NCBI RefSeq assembly: GCF_019799925.1
Contig: NZ_JABGCG010000001.1
Location: forward strand, 124,001-188,000
Origin: Blastococcus sp. CPCC 205250
GTDB lineage: Bacteria; Actinomycetota; Actinomycetes; Mycobacteriales; Geodermatophilaceae
Reading direction: 5' to 3'
Length of the DNA stretch: 64,000 nt
Of this stretch, positions 7,621 through 16,432 are shown piece by piece (positions within the stretch are counted from its first letter, which is position 1; each line of letters begins with the position of its first letter). Below the pieces are notes generated by a model. The model saw only the letters and a list, made by a program, of their open reading frames with translations, made no database searches and was not told the origin of the DNA. The position numbers were made by a program, and so were the translations under genes.

Positions 7621-8838
7621 GTGTCCGCCGTCGTCCCCCCGCGTCCCGCCCCCGTCCTGGCCGCCCGGCTGCGCGGCGTCGCCAGCTCGCCGGTGCGCGA
7701 GCTGCTCGCCCTGCTGGACCGGCCGGAGGTCATCTCCTTCGCCGGTGGCCTGCCCGCGCCCGAGCTGTTCGACGCCGACGGGCTGCGCGCGGCGTTCGAG
7801 GTCGCGCTCGCCGGGGACCGGGCGCGCCGCACCCTCCAGTACGCGCCCACCGAGGGCGATCCGCAGCTGCGCGCCCTGGTCGCCGAGCGGATGACCGCGC
7901 GCGGGCTGCCGACGGGCGCCGGGGACCTGCTGGTCACCACCGGTTCCCAGCAGGCCCTGACGCTGGTCGCGACGGCGTTGCTGGACCCCGGGGCCGTCGT
8001 CGCCGTCGAGGAGCCGACCTACCTGGCCGCGCTCCAGTGCTTCCAGCTGGCCGGCGCGCGGGTGGTGCCGGTGCGGTCCGACGAGCACGGCGTCGACCCC
8101 GGCGCGCTGGCCGACGTCGTCGCGCGCGAGCGACCGGCCCTGCTCTACCTGGTGCCCACCTTCGCCAACCCCACCGGGCGGACGCTGCCGGCGGACCGGC
8201 GGGCCGCCGTCGCCGAGATCGCCGCGGCCGCGGGGCTGTGGGTGGTCGAGGACGACCCGTACGGCGAGCTGCGCTACCGCGGCACCCCGGTGCGGCCGCT
8301 GGCGGCCGAGCCGGCGGCCGAGGACCGCGTGCTGCACCTGGGCAGCTTCTCCAAGGTCGCGGCGCCCGGCCTGCGGATCGGCTGGCTGCGCGCGCCGGCG
8401 GCGCTGCTGCCGGCGCTGACCGTCGCCAAGCAGGCCGCCGACCTGCACACCTCGACGGTCGACCAGGCAGCGGCGGCGGCCTGGCTCGCCGCCACCGACG
8501 TCGACGCGCACGTCGCCGGCCTGTGCGCCGCCTACGTGCAGCGGCGCGACGCGATGATGGCCGCGATGCCCGCGGCGCTGCCCGAGGGCAGCACGTGGAG
8601 CGACCCGGACGGCGGGATGTTCACCTGGGTGCGGCTGCCCGGGGGCGTCGACACCGCGGCCCTGCTGCCCGAGGCGGTGCGGGCCGACGTCGCCTTCGTG
8701 CCCGGCGCGCCGTTCTTCGCCGGCGGGCCGGACCGGGCCACGCTGCGGATGTCGTTCACCACGAACACGCCCGCGCAGATCGCCGAGGGGATGCGCCGGC
8801 TGGCCGGCGTGCTCAGGGGAGCGGGCGGACGAAGCTGA
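7621..8838 (+). CDS. PLP-dependent aminotransferase (class I/II, 2-aminoadipate/MocR-like catalytic domain)
   Basis: A 405-aa fold-type I aminotransferase. GTG 7621 has an AGGAG ribosome site about 8 nt upstream. Residues 40-60 read EVISFAGGLPAPELF, the opening found in Lys/2-aminoadipate aminotransferases. LQYAPTEGDPQLR and TTGSQQAL follow; VVEDDPYGELRY holds the PLP-contacting Asp and Tyr, and SFSKVAAPGLRIGW places the Schiff-base lysine at K245. There is no N-terminal GntR HTH, so it is an enzyme rather than a MocR regulator. The exact amino acid substrate is not deducible. Its end overlaps the convergent acetyltransferase by 26 nt. Confidence 0.92.
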   Translation: MSAVVPPRPAPVLAARLRGVASSPVRELLALLDRPEVISFAGGLPAPELFDADGLRAAFEVALAGDRARRTLQYAPTEGDPQLRALVAERMTARGLPTGAGDLLVTTGSQQALTLVATALLDPGAVVAVEEPTYLAALQCFQLAGARVVPVRSDEHGVDPGALADVVARERPALLYLVPTFANPTGRTLPADRRAAVAEIAAAAGLWVVEDDPYGELRYRGTPVRPLAAEPAAEDRVLHLGSFSKVAAPGLRIGWLRAPAALLPALTVAKQAADLHTSTVDQAAAAAWLAATDVDAHVAGLCAAYVQRRDAMMAAMPAALPEGSTWSDPDGGMFTWVRLPGGVDTAALLPEAVRADVAFVPGAPFFAGGPDRATLRMSFTTNTPAQIAEGMRRLAGVLRGAGGRS

Positions 8839-9355
8839 CCCGGTCGAGTCCCGGACCGTCGTAGTCGGAGTGCACGGGGACGCCGTCCTCCTCCCGGTCG
8901 CCGGGCTCCAGCGCGAACCCCATGCGGGTGTGGAAGGCGACCGACCCCCGGTTGTCCGGCCCGGTGATGCAGCGGACCTCCCGTGCGCCGCGGGCCGCGG
9001 CCGCGGCGAGGAACGCCTCGTAGAGCCGCCGGCCCAGGCCGCCGCCCTGCGCGGCGGGGTCGACCCCGACGAAGTGGATGTAGGCGACGTCGGGGTGCGC
9101 GGGGGACAAGAAGCCGACGAGGAAGGCCACGAGCCGGCCGTCGGCGTCCTCGACCAGCGTGCTCGTGTCGGTCATGTGCTGGAAGAACAGCCGCGGGAGG
9201 AGCAGGGCGCGCTGGAGGTCCCCGTGCTCCCCGCCCATGTGGCCCCACCACGCGGCCAGCACGGCCTGCACGCGCGCGTGGTCGGCCTCGGTGGGGTGGC
9301 GGGCGGTGAGCCCGCCGGGCAGCGCCAGCGCGTCCAGCGGGTCGGTCGTCGTCAC
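8813..9355 (-). CDS. GNAT family N-acetyltransferase
   Basis: A 180-aa protein, GTG start at 9355. It has the GNAT layout: N-terminal strand LTARHPTEADHARVQAVL, central strands LVAFLVGFLSP and VAYIHFVGVDP, then the acetyl-CoA pyrophosphate loop QGGGLGRRLYEAFLAAA (Q-x-x-G-x-G/A signature). VRCITGPDNRGSVAFHTRMGF is the classic motif B with Asn and the F-H/Y-x-x-x-G-F ending. It transfers an acetyl group from acetyl-CoA to an unidentified amine. It converges on the aminotransferase gene with 26 nt of overlap, so the two are not co-transcribed. Confidence 0.9.
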   Translation of the reverse strand: MTTTDPLDALALPGGLTARHPTEADHARVQAVLAAWWGHMGGEHGDLQRALLLPRLFFQHMTDTSTLVEDADGRLVAFLVGFLSPAHPDVAYIHFVGVDPAAQGGGLGRRLYEAFLAAAAARGAREVRCITGPDNRGSVAFHTRMGFALEPGDREEDGVPVHSDYDGPGLDRVSFVRPLP

Positions 9356-9410
9356 GCCGCGACCCCACCACCGGGCGGAGGCGGCGTCCACCGGGTTCCC
9401 GGCCGACAGC

Positions 9411-9457
9411 GTGCGCAGAGGTGCAGCCGGAGCCGTCAGGGCTGCACCTCTGCGCAC
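9411..9457 (-). terminator. 18-bp perfect hairpin downstream of XPB helicase
   Basis: Arms 9411-9428 and 9440-9457 are perfectly complementary over 18 bp with an 11-nt loop. It lies about 20 nt past the stop of the helicase gene on the minus strand and before the GNAT gene start. No T-run follows. Confidence 0.7.
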
Positions 9458-9477
9458 GCCGTCGGGGCGGTGCTGCC

Positions 9478-11163
9478 TCAGTCGGCGGGCTCGTCCACCC
9501 AGTCGGGACCGTTGACCTCGCCGGGGCCGGCCAGGTCGTCGGCGTCGACGATCGTGTACGCGTAGCCCTGCTCGGCGAGGAAGCGCTGCCGGTGGGCGGC
9601 GTACTCGCTGTCGAGGGTGTCGCGGCTGACCACCGTGTAGAAGTGCGCCTGCCGGCCGTCGGCCTTGGGGCGCAGCACCCGGCCGAGCCGCTGGGCCTCC
9701 TCCTGCCGGGAGCCGAAGGTCCCCGACACCTGCACGGCGACCGCGGCCTCGGGCAGGTCGATGGAGAAGTTCGCGACCTTGGAGACGACGAGGGTCTTGA
9801 TCTCGCCGGTGCGGAAGGCGTCGAACAGCCGCTCCCGCTCCTTGTTGGTCGTCGACCCCTGGATGACCGGGGCGTCGAGGGCCCGGCCGAGCTCCTCGAG
9901 CTGGTCCAGGTAGGCGCCGATGACGAGCTTCTGCTCCTCGGGGTGGCGCTCGAGCACGCGGCGGATCACCGGCAGCTTCGACGTCGCGGTCGCCGCGATG
10001 CGGTACCGCTCCTCGGGCTCGGCGACGGCGTAGGTCATCCGCTCCTCGTCGTCGAGGGAGACCCGCACCTCGATGCACTCCGCGGGCGCGATGTAGCCCT
10101 GCGCCTCGATGTCGCGCCACGGGGCGTCGTAGCGCTTCGGGCCGATGAGCGAGAAGACGTCGTCCTCCCGGCCGTCCTCGCGCACGAGCGTGGCGGTCAG
10201 GCCCAGCCGGCGGCGCGACTGCAGGTCGGCGGTCAGCCGGAAGATCGGCGCGGGCAGCAGGTGCACCTCGTCGTAGACGATCAGGCCCCAGTCCTGCGCG
10301 TCGAACAGGTCCAGGTGCCGGTACTCGCCCTTCCGGCGGGTGGTGATCACCTGGTAGGTCGCGATGGTGACCGGGCGGATCTCCTTGCGCTCGCCGGAGT
10401 ACTCGCCGATCTCCTCCTCGGTCAGCGAGGTGCGGGCGATGAGCTCGCGCTTCCACTGCCGGCCGGCGACGGTGTTGGTCACCAGGATCAGCGTGGTCGC
10501 CTTGGCCTCGGCCATTGCCGCGGCGCCGACCAGCGTCTTGCCCGCGCCGCAGGGGAGGACGACGACGCCCGAGCCGCCGGCCCAGAAGCCCTCGACGGCC
10601 TCCTGCTGGTAGTCGCGCAGGTGCCAGCCGGACTGGTCCAGCTCGATCGGGTGCGCCTGGCCGTCGACGTAGCCGGCGAGGTCCTCGGCCGGCCAGCCGA
10701 CCTTGAGCAGCGCCTGCTTGAGCCGGCCGCGCTCGGAGGGGTGGACGACGACGCTGTCGGCGTCGATCCGCGCGCCGATCATCGGGGCCACCCGCTTCGA
10801 GCGGATGACCTCCTCCAGCACCGCGCGGTCGGTGGTGGTGAGCACCAGCCCGTGCACGGGGTTGTTGGCCAGGGTCAGCCGGCCGAAGCGGTCCATCGTG
10901 TCGGCGACGTCGACCAGCAGGGCGTGCGGCACCGGGTAGCGCGAGTAGCGCACCAGCGCGTCGACGACCTGCTCGGCGTCGTGCCCGGCGGCGCGGGCGT
11001 TCCACAGCGCCAGCGGCGTGACGCGGTAGGTGTGCACGTGCTCGGGCGAGCGCTCGAGCTCCGCGAACGGCGCGATGGCCGCGCGGCACTCCTTCGACAG
11101 CGGGTGGTCGACCTCCAGCAGCAGCGTCTTGTCCGACTGGACGATCAGGGGGCCGTCACTCAC
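9478..11163 (-). CDS. XPB/ERCC3-type DNA repair helicase
   Basis: A 561-aa SF2 helicase, GTG start at 11163. Residues 1-180 form the actinobacterial XPB N-terminal damage-recognition-like region (PLIVQSDKTLLLEVDHP). LRDYQQEAV is the Q-motif region. Walker A (PCGAGKT) has its lysine at K209; motif II DEVH is at 298-301; LGLTATLVREDG carries the RED-type motif seen in XPB. Domain 2 has VIQGSTTNKERE and motif VI GTFGSRQEEAQRLGRVLRPK. Bacterial XPB homologues are ATP-dependent 3'-5' helicases. The helicase-associated protein at 13265-15535 is probably the functional partner, as in Mycobacterium, where the two genes are adjacent. A possible -10 (TACCTT) lies near 11219-11224. Confidence 0.95.
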   Translation of the reverse strand: MSDGPLIVQSDKTLLLEVDHPLSKECRAAIAPFAELERSPEHVHTYRVTPLALWNARAAGHDAEQVVDALVRYSRYPVPHALLVDVADTMDRFGRLTLANNPVHGLVLTTTDRAVLEEVIRSKRVAPMIGARIDADSVVVHPSERGRLKQALLKVGWPAEDLAGYVDGQAHPIELDQSGWHLRDYQQEAVEGFWAGGSGVVVLPCGAGKTLVGAAAMAEAKATTLILVTNTVAGRQWKRELIARTSLTEEEIGEYSGERKEIRPVTIATYQVITTRRKGEYRHLDLFDAQDWGLIVYDEVHLLPAPIFRLTADLQSRRRLGLTATLVREDGREDDVFSLIGPKRYDAPWRDIEAQGYIAPAECIEVRVSLDDEERMTYAVAEPEERYRIAATATSKLPVIRRVLERHPEEQKLVIGAYLDQLEELGRALDAPVIQGSTTNKERERLFDAFRTGEIKTLVVSKVANFSIDLPEAAVAVQVSGTFGSRQEEAQRLGRVLRPKADGRQAHFYTVVSRDTLDSEYAAHRQRFLAEQGYAYTIVDADDLAGPGEVNGPDWVDEPAD

Positions 11164-11298
11164 GCGGGGCAGTCCTTCGATCGGGGATGGCGGCGCAGCG
11201 GGCGCGCCGGACTACCCAAGGTAACGCCGCGGGACGACAGCTCCTTCCGGGGACGACCCCCTCGCCCCTGTGAGGTCAGCCCGGCGGCAGGCCGGCGC

Positions 11299-12438
11299 TC
11301 ACCCGCCGTCGACGGCGACCCGGTCCAGGCCCAGCGCGGCCAGGATCGGGGTGTCGCTGAAGCGGAACAGGTCCAGCGCGCCGGAGTCGGAGTCCGACGC
11401 CGAGGCCTCCGACCGGATCGACAGCGGCTGCCACGACGGGACGACGAACATGTCGCCGCGCTCCACCCGCCAGGACGAGTCGCCGACGGTGACCGTGCCC
11501 GTGCCGTCGAAGACCTGGAACACCGAGGACCCGGCCTCGCGCCGGGGGGCGGTCTCGGTGCCGCTGCGCACCCGGTGCATCTCGGCCCGGATGGTCGCCA
11601 GCACGTCGCCGCCGGTGGTCGGGTTCGTGTAGCGGACGGCGGCGTGCCCCGGCTCCACCGTGCCCGGGAACCCCTCGTCCTCCAGGTCCAGCTGGTCGGT
11701 CAGCGCGGCGTCGGTGTCGGCCCAGCGGTAGTTCAGCAGCGGGCTGGACGGCTGTGGGCCGGGCACCGAGACCGGTCGCAACCCGGGGTGGCCCCACAGC
11801 CGCTGGGCGCGCGACCGGTCGGGCGAGACGCGCTCCTCCTCGCTGATCGCGTCGCGGCCGAACTCGAAGAACTGCGTCTCGGTGGCGTACTGGAACGGGA
11901 TGTCCAGGCCGTCGATCCACGCCATGGGCCGGTCGGCGGCGTTGTGGTGGGCGTGCCAGATCCAGCCGCCCTGCGGCAGGAAGTCACCGCGCCGCATCGG
12001 TACCGGGTCCCGGCCGACGACGGTCCAGACCCCCTCGCCCTCGACGACGAAGCGGAAGGCGTTCTGCGTGTGCCGGTGCTCCGGCGCGTCCTCGCACGGC
12101 ATCAGGTACTGGATCGCCGCCCACAGCGTCGGGGTGGCGTAGGGCCGGCCGCCCAGTGCGGGGTTCGCCAGCGCGATGGCCCGCCGCTCGCCGCCGCGGC
12201 CCACGGGCACCAGCTGTCCGGCCCGGTCGGCCAGCTCCAGCAGGTTCTGCCACCGCCACACGTGCGGAGCGGCCTTCGACTGCGGGTGCACCGGCATGAG
12301 GCCGCTGATCTCGGTCCACAGCGGCACGAGCAGCTCCCGCTCGAAGCCCCGGTACAGCTGCTCGAGCTCGGGGCTGGGGGTCGGCTGCCCCGGCGCGTCG
12401 ACGGCGGTCAGGGAGACGGGCGAGACGACGTCGGTCAC
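11299..12438 (-). CDS. gentisate 1,2-dioxygenase (bicupin)
   Basis: A 379-aa cupin dioxygenase. GTG 12438 has GGGAG a few bases upstream. The N-terminus has ELEQLYRGFERELLVPLW and ISGLMPVHPQSKAAPHVW, characteristic of gentisate and related salicylate dioxygenases. The first cupin holds the Fe(II) histidines in EDAPEHRHTQNAFRFVVEGEG, with a further His in WIWHAHHN. The second, C-terminal cupin (residues 290-370) is degenerate. The enzyme opens the ring of gentisate to maleylpyruvate. The hydrolase and isomerase for the next steps are not nearby. The divergent IclR gene 48 bp away is the likely regulator. Confidence 0.9.
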   Translation of the reverse strand: MTDVVSPVSLTAVDAPGQPTPSPELEQLYRGFERELLVPLWTEISGLMPVHPQSKAAPHVWRWQNLLELADRAGQLVPVGRGGERRAIALANPALGGRPYATPTLWAAIQYLMPCEDAPEHRHTQNAFRFVVEGEGVWTVVGRDPVPMRRGDFLPQGGWIWHAHHNAADRPMAWIDGLDIPFQYATETQFFEFGRDAISEEERVSPDRSRAQRLWGHPGLRPVSVPGPQPSSPLLNYRWADTDAALTDQLDLEDEGFPGTVEPGHAAVRYTNPTTGGDVLATIRAEMHRVRSGTETAPRREAGSSVFQVFDGTGTVTVGDSSWRVERGDMFVVPSWQPLSIRSEASASDSDSGALDLFRFSDTPILAALGLDRVAVDGG

Positions 12439-12474
12439 GCTCCCAGGGTGCGCCCCCGTTCCGCTGCGCGCCCA

Positions 12475-12480
12475 TACCAT
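12475..12480 (+). promoter_or_regulatory. -10 box, leaderless iclR-type gene
   Basis: TACCAT ends 6 nt before the GTG at 12487, so transcription would begin at the start codon. The whole 48-bp divergent spacer must also carry the promoter of the gentisate dioxygenase gene and any IclR site. Confidence 0.5.
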
Positions 12481-12486
12481 TCTGTT

Positions 12487-13260
12487 GTGAAGAACCGGCC
12501 GGCGTATGCCGTCGCGAGCGTCGACCACGCCCTCCAGCTCGCCGTGGCCCTCCAGGTGGAGGGCTCGCTGAGCGTCAGCGAGGCGGCCGAGCGGCTGGGG
12601 GTGGCCCGCTCCACCGCGCACCGGCTGCTGTCGATGCTGGTGTACCGGGACTTCGCGGCGCAGGAGGACGACCGCCGCTACGTGGCCGGCCCGGTGCTCT
12701 CCCTCGGCGCACACCCCTCCTCGCGCACCGCCATGCTGCGCACTCTGGCGATGCCGCACCTGGCAGCGCTGGTCGACCGGGTGGGGGAGACGGCGAACGT
12801 GCAGGTCCTCGCCGGGGACGTCGTCCGCTTGGTCGCCTCCGTGGAGTGCACCCGCGCGCTGCGGGTCGGCGACCGCGAGGGGATGGTCTTCCCCGCGCAC
12901 CTGACCTCGGGCGGGAAGGTGCTGCTCGCCGACCTGACCGACGACGAGCTGGCGGTCCGCTACGCCCCCGAGCGCTGGGCCGACCGCCCGGGGCGGCGTC
13001 CCGACGTCCCCGCGCTGGTGGCCGAGTTGCGCGCCGTCCGGGAGAGCGGGTTCGCCCTCAACGTCGGGCGCACCGAGGAGGGCGTCACCGCGGTCGGCCG
13101 CGCGATCCGGCCCGACGGCGGGCGGGCGGAGGCGGCGGTGTCGGTGTCCCTGCCCAGCCTGCGCTTCTCCGAGGAGCGGCTGCCCGCGCTCGTGGCCGCG
13201 CTCGCGGTCGCCGCGCGCGACGTGGAGGCCGACCTCGCCCGCGCCCTGCCCGGCTCCTGA
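12487..13260 (+). CDS. IclR family transcriptional regulator
   Basis: A 257-aa regulator, GTG start. The N-terminal winged helix-turn-helix covers about residues 8-65 (ASVDHALQLAVALQ, LSVSEAAERLGVARSTAHRLLSML). The C-terminal IclR effector-binding domain carries MLRTLAMPHLAALVDRVGETANV, LTSGGKVLLA and GRTEEGVTAVGRAI. IclR proteins bind aromatic or short-chain acid ligands and control adjacent catabolic genes. The divergent arrangement with gentisate dioxygenase suggests it controls that gene, with gentisate or a related acid as effector. This is inferred from position only. It ends 4 nt from the convergent helicase-associated gene. Confidence 0.93.
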   Translation: MKNRPAYAVASVDHALQLAVALQVEGSLSVSEAAERLGVARSTAHRLLSMLVYRDFAAQEDDRRYVAGPVLSLGAHPSSRTAMLRTLAMPHLAALVDRVGETANVQVLAGDVVRLVASVECTRALRVGDREGMVFPAHLTSGGKVLLADLTDDELAVRYAPERWADRPGRRPDVPALVAELRAVRESGFALNVGRTEEGVTAVGRAIRPDGGRAEAAVSVSLPSLRFSEERLPALVAALAVAARDVEADLARALPGS

Positions 13261-13264
13261 GGGG

Positions 13265-15535
13265 TCAGCGGGCGGGGGCGTCGTCGTCGACGAGGGCGAC
13301 CGAGGTGATCCGGTGGACGGCGAAGGTGCGGGTCTCGCCGCGCCCCTCGTCGAAGGCCTGCAGGAAGCCGCCGCCCAGCGACACCGGCTGGACGACGCGC
13401 TGGCTGCCGCTGCCCTGCGCGTCGACGTAGCCCAGCCACACCGGCAGCCCGGCGCGGATCGCCCGGGAGAGCAGCTCGAGGGTGCCGGCCGTGGTCACCC
13501 CCGGGATCGAGCGCACCGCCTCCCCGCGGCGGGCCGACAGCGCGGCGTCCCCGGCGCGGATCTCCCGCACCGTGGCGGCCAGCTCGGCCTCGGTGAGCGG
13601 TCGGGGGGCGGCGGTGGTCGCCGTCGTCGTCTTGCGGCCCAGCGCCCGCGGGCGGGCCGGCGGCCGGGTCAGGACGGCGCCCCCGGCGGACTCCCCGGCC
13701 GGTGCGTAGCCGGCGTCGCGCAGCACGGTGAGCACCTCGTCGGCGCCCAGCCCGCTGACCAGCACCCCCGGCGCGAGGCGGCGGAGCTCGGCGTTGGCGG
13801 TGCGCCGGTCGTTGAGCACCTGGGAGAGCAGCCCGTGGTCGTCGGAGCGCACGTAGCTCTCGATGGAGCCGACGCGCAGGCGGCCGTGCTGGCGGGCCAC
13901 GTCGTCGACCAGGTAGTCCAGCGCCTGCGGCACCGGCGTCCGGGAGGCCCGGGTGAAGAACTCGTGCAGGTCGGTGGCCGACCAGCCCGAGTCCAGCGCC
14001 CGGCGCACGCTGCTCTCGGAGACCCGGAAGACCGTCGCGCCCCCGGAGGACTCGACGTCGGCGACGACCGCCAGGGTGTCGGCCAGCTCGGCCACCAGGG
14101 GTCCGGGCGCGACCAGCGAGAGGTCCGGCTGGGCCAGCACGTGGTCCACCGGCTCGGGCAGCAGCCCGCGCATGCCGTCGGCCGCGCCGTCCTCGCCGGC
14201 GGTGAGCAGCCCGCGGCCGCCGGTCGACAGGACGCCGCCCACCACCACCCCGAGCCGGGTGGCCTCCTCCAGCATCCCGGGCACGGGCGCCAGGCGGTCC
14301 GCGCGGCGGGGCGTGCGCCAGCGCAGCAGCTCCACCAGCTCCTCCGGCGCGAGCCCGGCGCCCCGGGGGTACTCCGCGAGCGCCGCCAGCGCCCCGCGCC
14401 GGATGCCCGCGGCGGTGTGCCGGACCAGGTCGGGGGAGAGCGCGTTCACGGCCTTGCCGGCGAGGTCGCGCTGGCCGACCAGGGAGGCCAGCCGGGAGCT
14501 GTCGAGCCAGCCGCCGGCCAGCGTCGCCCAGCGGTCGGCCAGGTCCTGCTCGCGCCAGATGTCGTAGGCGCGGGTCGGCAGCCACTCGTCACGGTGCGGG
14601 CCGCCGACGTCGAGCAGCCCGGCCGCGTGCGCGAGCTCGAGCAGCCAGCCGGCGTCGGGCTCGTCGACGTGCAGCGCGCGGGCGATCCGCTTTTGGTCGC
14701 GGACGGCCACCCCGCCACTGCGCAGCAGTCCGGCCGGCTCCTCCTCCAGCAGGGTCAACAGCTCGCCGATCCGCCCGATGGTCTCCAGCGCCGCTCCCGC
14801 CGCCCGGCGGTCGAGGGTGGCCAGGTCGCGGGTGAGGACCTCCGGCTCGGGGCGCAGCCGGGGCGGGCCGAAGGGACGGTCGCCCCGCAGCAGCAGGCCG
14901 ACCTCCCGCGGCAGCTCCACGTTGAGGGCGTCGATGCGGGCCAGCAGCCCGCGCTGCAGCAGCTTCCGGGCCGGGGTGGCCGGACCGCCGGCGTTGTCGG
15001 GCAGGTGGCCGACCGGCCGGCTGCCGGCGAGCCGGTCGAGGACCTCCCGCTCGTCGGGCGACAGCTCGCCGAGGGCGGCGGGCAGGTCGCCCGGCAGCGT
15101 CAGGCGCAGCTCGCCCGCGCGCCGGCCGAGCCCCGCGGGGTACCGGACCGCCCGGCGCACCGGGTCGGGGGCGTGCAGCACGTCGTCGCCCCACAGCAGG
15201 GCCCGCGTGGTCAGCGCCTCGATGCCGCCGGCCAGCACATCCTCGGGCACCTCCGGCAGCGCGCCGTACAGCTCGGCCGCCTCCACACCGTCGGTGGGGG
15301 CGAGCAGCACGACGTCGAGGACCTGCAGCGTGGCGGCGTCGAGCTCGTCGAGCGCGCGGTCCACCGAGACGGGCACGGCCAGCCGGCTGGCCAGCGCGAC
15401 GACGTCGGAGGGGGCGGGCCGGGCCACGTCGGGCCGGGCCGCGAGCAGGGCGGCCACCTGGGCGTCGCTGCGGGTGCGCAGCCACCCGGCCAGCGTGGGC
15501 GGGCGGGCGTCCCCGGCGTCTGGTTCGGCGGGCAT
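13265..15535 (-). CDS. helicase-associated protein (XPB/Ssl2-like N-terminal domain family)
   Basis: A 756-aa protein. ATG 15535 is preferred over GTG 15544 because a -10 box TACCGT (15543-15548) ends exactly 7 nt before it, giving a leaderless mRNA. The first 450 residues are helical repeats (LAGWLRTRSDAQVAALLAARPD opening; LDELDAATLQVLDVVLL). Around 470-590 is the region shared with XPB N-terminal domains (DHVLAQPDLSLVAPGPLVAEL, FRVSESSVRRALDSG). The last 90 residues resemble a WYL-like domain (GLPVWLGYVDAQG...FLQAFDEGRGETRTFAVHRI). No Walker motifs are seen. The mycobacterial homologue Rv0862c adjoins the XPB gene Rv0861c, so this is likely the XPB partner. Confidence 0.88.
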   Translation of the reverse strand: MPAEPDAGDARPPTLAGWLRTRSDAQVAALLAARPDVARPAPSDVVALASRLAVPVSVDRALDELDAATLQVLDVVLLAPTDGVEAAELYGALPEVPEDVLAGGIEALTTRALLWGDDVLHAPDPVRRAVRYPAGLGRRAGELRLTLPGDLPAALGELSPDEREVLDRLAGSRPVGHLPDNAGGPATPARKLLQRGLLARIDALNVELPREVGLLLRGDRPFGPPRLRPEPEVLTRDLATLDRRAAGAALETIGRIGELLTLLEEEPAGLLRSGGVAVRDQKRIARALHVDEPDAGWLLELAHAAGLLDVGGPHRDEWLPTRAYDIWREQDLADRWATLAGGWLDSSRLASLVGQRDLAGKAVNALSPDLVRHTAAGIRRGALAALAEYPRGAGLAPEELVELLRWRTPRRADRLAPVPGMLEEATRLGVVVGGVLSTGGRGLLTAGEDGAADGMRGLLPEPVDHVLAQPDLSLVAPGPLVAELADTLAVVADVESSGGATVFRVSESSVRRALDSGWSATDLHEFFTRASRTPVPQALDYLVDDVARQHGRLRVGSIESYVRSDDHGLLSQVLNDRRTANAELRRLAPGVLVSGLGADEVLTVLRDAGYAPAGESAGGAVLTRPPARPRALGRKTTTATTAAPRPLTEAELAATVREIRAGDAALSARRGEAVRSIPGVTTAGTLELLSRAIRAGLPVWLGYVDAQGSGSQRVVQPVSLGGGFLQAFDEGRGETRTFAVHRITSVALVDDDAPAR

Positions 15536-15542
15536 CCGGTCC

Positions 15543-15548
15543 ACGGTA
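15543..15548 (-). promoter_or_regulatory. -10 box of the helicase-associated gene
   Basis: TACCGT on the minus strand, 7 nt before ATG 15535. The identical hexamer and spacing occur before the photolyase gene at 59903-59908. Confidence 0.5.
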
Positions 15549-15570
15549 CGGCGCCTGCGACGATGGCCGC

Positions 15571-16089
15571 GTGCAGCCGGCCGCCGACGACCCCGCGACC
15601 GGAGCCGCGCTCACCGCCTACCGGGGCGGGGCGCTGCGCTGGCTGGCCGGGGGCGTGCTGGCCGCCGTCGTCGCGGTCCTCGCCGCCGTGGCCGGCAGCG
15701 CCGTGGCCGAGGACACCGGTCGCCGGGTGCCGGTGGTGGGCCTGGTCGTCGTCGCCCTCCTCCTCGCGGCGCCCCTGGCCGTCGGTGTGGGCGTGGGCTC
15801 CCTGCTGCGCGCCCGCCGCTGGGCGGCCGCGCTGGCCAGCGAGCCGTGGCACCCCGGGGTGCTGCGTGCCGGGGGGCCCGCGGTGCTCGCCTTCGAGCCC
15901 CTCGGTCCCGACCTGCCCGACACGGTCCCCCTCCAGCTGGAGAGCACCACCATCTGGCGCACCCGCATCGTGCAGCGGCTCGACGGTGCCGACGTCCGGG
16001 CCGTGCCGACCGGTACGGGGGAGTGGGTGTTCACCGCCGACGGGCTGGGCACCCTCTTCGGTGCACGGGAGCCCCGCCGGCGGCGCTGA
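15571..16089 (+). CDS. two-TM membrane protein of unknown function
   Basis: A 172-aa protein, GTG 15571, divergent from the helicase-associated gene. Two hydrophobic segments are clear: about residues 25-46 (LAGGVLAAVVAVLAAVAGSAVA) and 52-77 (VPVVGLVVVALLLAAPLAVGVGV). The following cytoplasmic tail of roughly 90 residues has beta-type pattern (VLAFEPLGPDLPDTVPLQLESTT, GEWVFTADGLGTLFG) and a basic end. No family is recognised. No ribosome site is visible. Confidence 0.7.
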   Translation: MQPAADDPATGAALTAYRGGALRWLAGGVLAAVVAVLAAVAGSAVAEDTGRRVPVVGLVVVALLLAAPLAVGVGVGSLLRARRWAAALASEPWHPGVLRAGGPAVLAFEPLGPDLPDTVPLQLESTTIWRTRIVQRLDGADVRAVPTGTGEWVFTADGLGTLFGAREPRRRR

Positions 16090-16183
16090 CGCGCTCGCTG
16101 GTGTCGCGTGCGCCGCGCGCGGGCGGTCGGGGAGAATGGCGACGAGAGCGCACCCGCGTGCGCACGCAGACCTCGGAGGCGAC

Positions 16184-16417
16184 ATGGCCAAGCGCAACCC
16201 CAAGCAGGCACACCTGGTGGAACCCACCTGGGGGCAGTCGGAGGACGCCGGCCCGCCGGTGACCGAGCTCATCAGCGAGATGGCCGGGGCGCTGTCGCCG
16301 TTCGGCGAGGACCACAGCTTCCCGCTGCCGCCCGAGCAGCTGCGCTACGCCCACCCCACCGACAAGCCCAACCGGGCCGGTGTGCAGGCGGGGGAGTCCC
16401 CGCGCAAGAAGCGCTGA
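16184..16417 (+). CDS. 77-aa conserved hypothetical protein
   Basis: ATG 16184 preceded by GGAGG at 16175-16179, spaced 4 nt. The 77-aa soluble product starts with a basic MAKRNPKQAHL, has a central ELISEMAGALSPFGEDH helix and ends in a basic SPRKKR tail. It is short, hydrophilic and without cysteines. I do not recognise a named family. It converges on the small membrane protein at 16744. Confidence 0.75.
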   Translation: MAKRNPKQAHLVEPTWGQSEDAGPPVTELISEMAGALSPFGEDHSFPLPPEQLRYAHPTDKPNRAGVQAGESPRKKR

Positions 16418-16432
16418 GCCGCGAGCGGCTGG

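Noticed and set aside
9421..13260. 1279-aa plus-strand ORF across the XPB helicase and gentisate dioxygenase
   Set aside because: Antisense shadow except its last part, which is the real IclR gene from GTG 12487.
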